From: Pseudomonadota bacterium
Lineage (GTDB): Bacteria > Pseudomonadota > Alphaproteobacteria > Reyranellales > Reyranellaceae
Length of the DNA stretch: 5,889 nt
NCBI GenBank assembly: GCA_023416135.1
Contig: JAEZIF010000486.1
Span: 1-5,889 of the forward strand
Reading direction: 5' to 3'
Shown here in pieces: positions 4,757-5,889 of this stretch. Below the pieces are notes generated by a model. The model did no database searches and was not told the origin of the DNA. It saw only the letters and a list, made by a program, of their open reading frames with translations. Position 1 is the first letter of the stretch. Each line of letters opens with the position of its first letter. Made by a program: the position numbers and the translations under genes.

Positions 4757-5818
4757 ATGGCGACTTGTGACATTCAGGCTTCTTGGATTCGCTCCTTGGT
4801 AACAAATGTGCTGCAATCCATCGTCGTGGGAACGACATCTCGGCCGCCAAAATGGATCAAGCCCCAGCTCACGCGCCTTGTCGCCGAAGCGCCGACGGGC
4901 GATGGCTGGCTGCACGAGATCAAGTACGATGGCTATCGCATGCATGCCCGAATCGATGGGGGAAAGGCCGCGCTGCTCACGCGCACCGGCCTGGACTGGT
5001 CGCATCGCTATCGGCGCACGGTTGAGGCGCTGCAGTCTCTTCGCGTCAAGTCTGCCTATCTCGATGGCGAGCTCTGCGCGCTGAATGCTGATGGTGTGCC
5101 GGGCTTCAGTCGCCTGCAAGCGGCCATGGACGAGGGCCGCACCGATCAGCTCGTCTTCTTCGCCTTCGACCTCCTGTTCCTGAATGGCGAGAGCACGGCG
5201 CAGCTGCCGTTGCTCGAGCGCAAGGCGAAGCTGCAGCGCCTGTTCCGGAAGGAGATCCCCGGCCTGCGCTACAGCGAGCACGTCGCCGGCGACGGGCTCA
5301 GCTTCCGTGCCCAGGCCTGCAAGCTCGGGCTCGAGGGCGCCATCTCCAAGCGGGCCGATCGGCCCTATGCGCCGGGCGATCGCGGGATCTGGGTCAAGTC
5401 GAAGTGCCTCAACCGGGAGGAATTCGTCGTCGTCGGCTGGACCGATCCGGAGGGAAGCCGACCGCACATCGGCGCCCTGCTGCTCGGCTACTACACCAAG
5501 GACGGGCGGTTGCTCTATGCCGGCCGCGCCGGCACCGGAATCACCGACAAGGAACTCCGGCGCTTGGCGGGCGTGCTGAAGCCGCTGGCGGTGCCCAAGA
5601 TGCCCCTTGCTGCGCCGCCGCCGCGCGACAGCCGTTTCGGCTCGCCGTTGAAGCTCAGCAAGGTGCACTGGGTGAAACCCGTGCTGGTCGTGGAGGTGAC
5701 CTATCTGACGTGGACCGAAGACAACCTGCTGCGGCAGGTCTCATATCAGGCGCAGCGTGAGGACAAGCCCGCGCGCCAGGTCGTGCGTCCCGTGCCGCAC
5801 CCGACGCGGCGGCGATAG
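4757..5818 (+). CDS. LigD-type ATP-dependent DNA ligase, stand-alone
   Basis: From the first ATG (4757) this is a 353-residue protein with the adenylation and OB domains of the non-homologous end-joining ligase family. Motif I is EIKYDGYR with Lys56, which would form the ligase-AMP intermediate. Then come LDGELCAL (102-109, motif III), FFAFDLL (134-140, IIIa), EGAISKR (193-199, IV) and WVKSK (212-216, V). The OB domain follows (EEFVVVGWTDPEG, LLYAGRAGTGIT, VHWVKPVLVVEVTY) and ends with LLRQVSYQAQREDKP. All key residues are present. It seals nicks using ATP. It lacks the phosphoesterase and polymerase domains of full LigD, and no Ku gene is in the window. Family members usually begin only a few residues before WIKPQL, so GTG at 4826 (330 residues) is a serious alternative; no candidate start has a clear ribosome site. 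Confidence 0.92.
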   Translation: MATCDIQASWIRSLVTNVLQSIVVGTTSRPPKWIKPQLTRLVAEAPTGDGWLHEIKYDGYRMHARIDGGKAALLTRTGLDWSHRYRRTVEALQSLRVKSAYLDGELCALNADGVPGFSRLQAAMDEGRTDQLVFFAFDLLFLNGESTAQLPLLERKAKLQRLFRKEIPGLRYSEHVAGDGLSFRAQACKLGLEGAISKRADRPYAPGDRGIWVKSKCLNREEFVVVGWTDPEGSRPHIGALLLGYYTKDGRLLYAGRAGTGITDKELRRLAGVLKPLAVPKMPLAAPPPRDSRFGSPLKLSKVHWVKPVLVVEVTYLTWTEDNLLRQVSYQAQREDKPARQVVRPVPHPTRRR

Positions 5819-5889
5819 GCCCGAAAGGGGACCCGTGTCGCCGACGAGCTCGTTGCTCTCGGTCTTGTCTAGTTCGAACTCTTTGGTGA

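Noticed and set aside
4703..5668. A 321-codon minus-strand frame opposite the ligase.
   Set aside because: It is an antisense shadow; the plus strand carries every ligase motif.
5819..5889. After the ligase, the minus strand can be read as TKEFELDKTESNELVGDTGP, perhaps the end of a gene entering from the right.
   Set aside because: The frame runs on antisense into the ligase with no sensible end, and the plus strand is also partly open, so 71 bases cannot decide.
2345..5889. A second copy of the tRNA 3' end marking the right att site.
   Set aside because: None was found by eye on the plus strand; it may lie outside the window or be too diverged to see.

Overview
The window is GC-rich DNA with strongly G/C-biased third codon positions in most genes. 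The tyrosine-integrase style, the small spanin pair, the stand-alone LigD-type ligase and the overall base composition suggest an alphaproteobacterium, probably of the order Hyphomicrobiales (Bradyrhizobium- or Methylobacterium-like). That placement is inferred from style; no marker gene in the window fixes it. The region is accessory: it is built around a tRNA-Leu(CAA) gene and holds pieces of at least one decayed prophage, with cargo genes on both sides.

Left of the tRNA (1-2257): the 3' end of an upstream gene (3-179, possibly phage structural) is followed by a small charged protein (183-530). The reading of that small protein seems to continue in the +1 frame to 618. Converging on it, and sharing the bases of the stop codons, is a predicted defence nuclease on the minus strand (615-1586). 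It has an AbiJ-like N-terminal domain and a PD-(D/E)xK (Mrr-like) nuclease domain with the GKD...QAK signature. Diverging from the nuclease across about 90 bp is a membrane-anchored or secreted protein (1677-2131). Its hydrophobic N-terminus and soluble domain lie in different frames, and it has no normal start codon behind an otherwise good ribosome binding site.

The tRNA and its 3' side (2258-3791): an intact tRNA-Leu with encoded CCA is followed 29 bp later by the end of a phage-type tyrosine integrase on the minus strand. The integrase lacks its N-terminal half and carries two compensating frameshifts. Back to back with it, at about 2905-2923, is the tail of what looks like an endolysin, also missing its N-terminus. 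Next come an inner-membrane spanin (Rz-like, 3335-3577) and a partly nested outer-membrane spanin lipoprotein (Rz1-like, 3510-3734). The simplest reading is a tRNA-integrated prophage whose whole interior was deleted, leaving the integrase end fused to the lysis end.

Right side (3794-5889): an HNH nuclease and an XRE-family antitoxin-like regulator, both on the minus strand, lie between the lysis remnant and a divergent, complete LigD-type ATP-dependent DNA ligase. The ligase stands alone, without Ku or the polymerase and phosphoesterase domains in the window. The most interesting items are the AbiJ-like nuclease with its divergent membrane protein, and the deletion scar that joins the integrase and lysis fragments.
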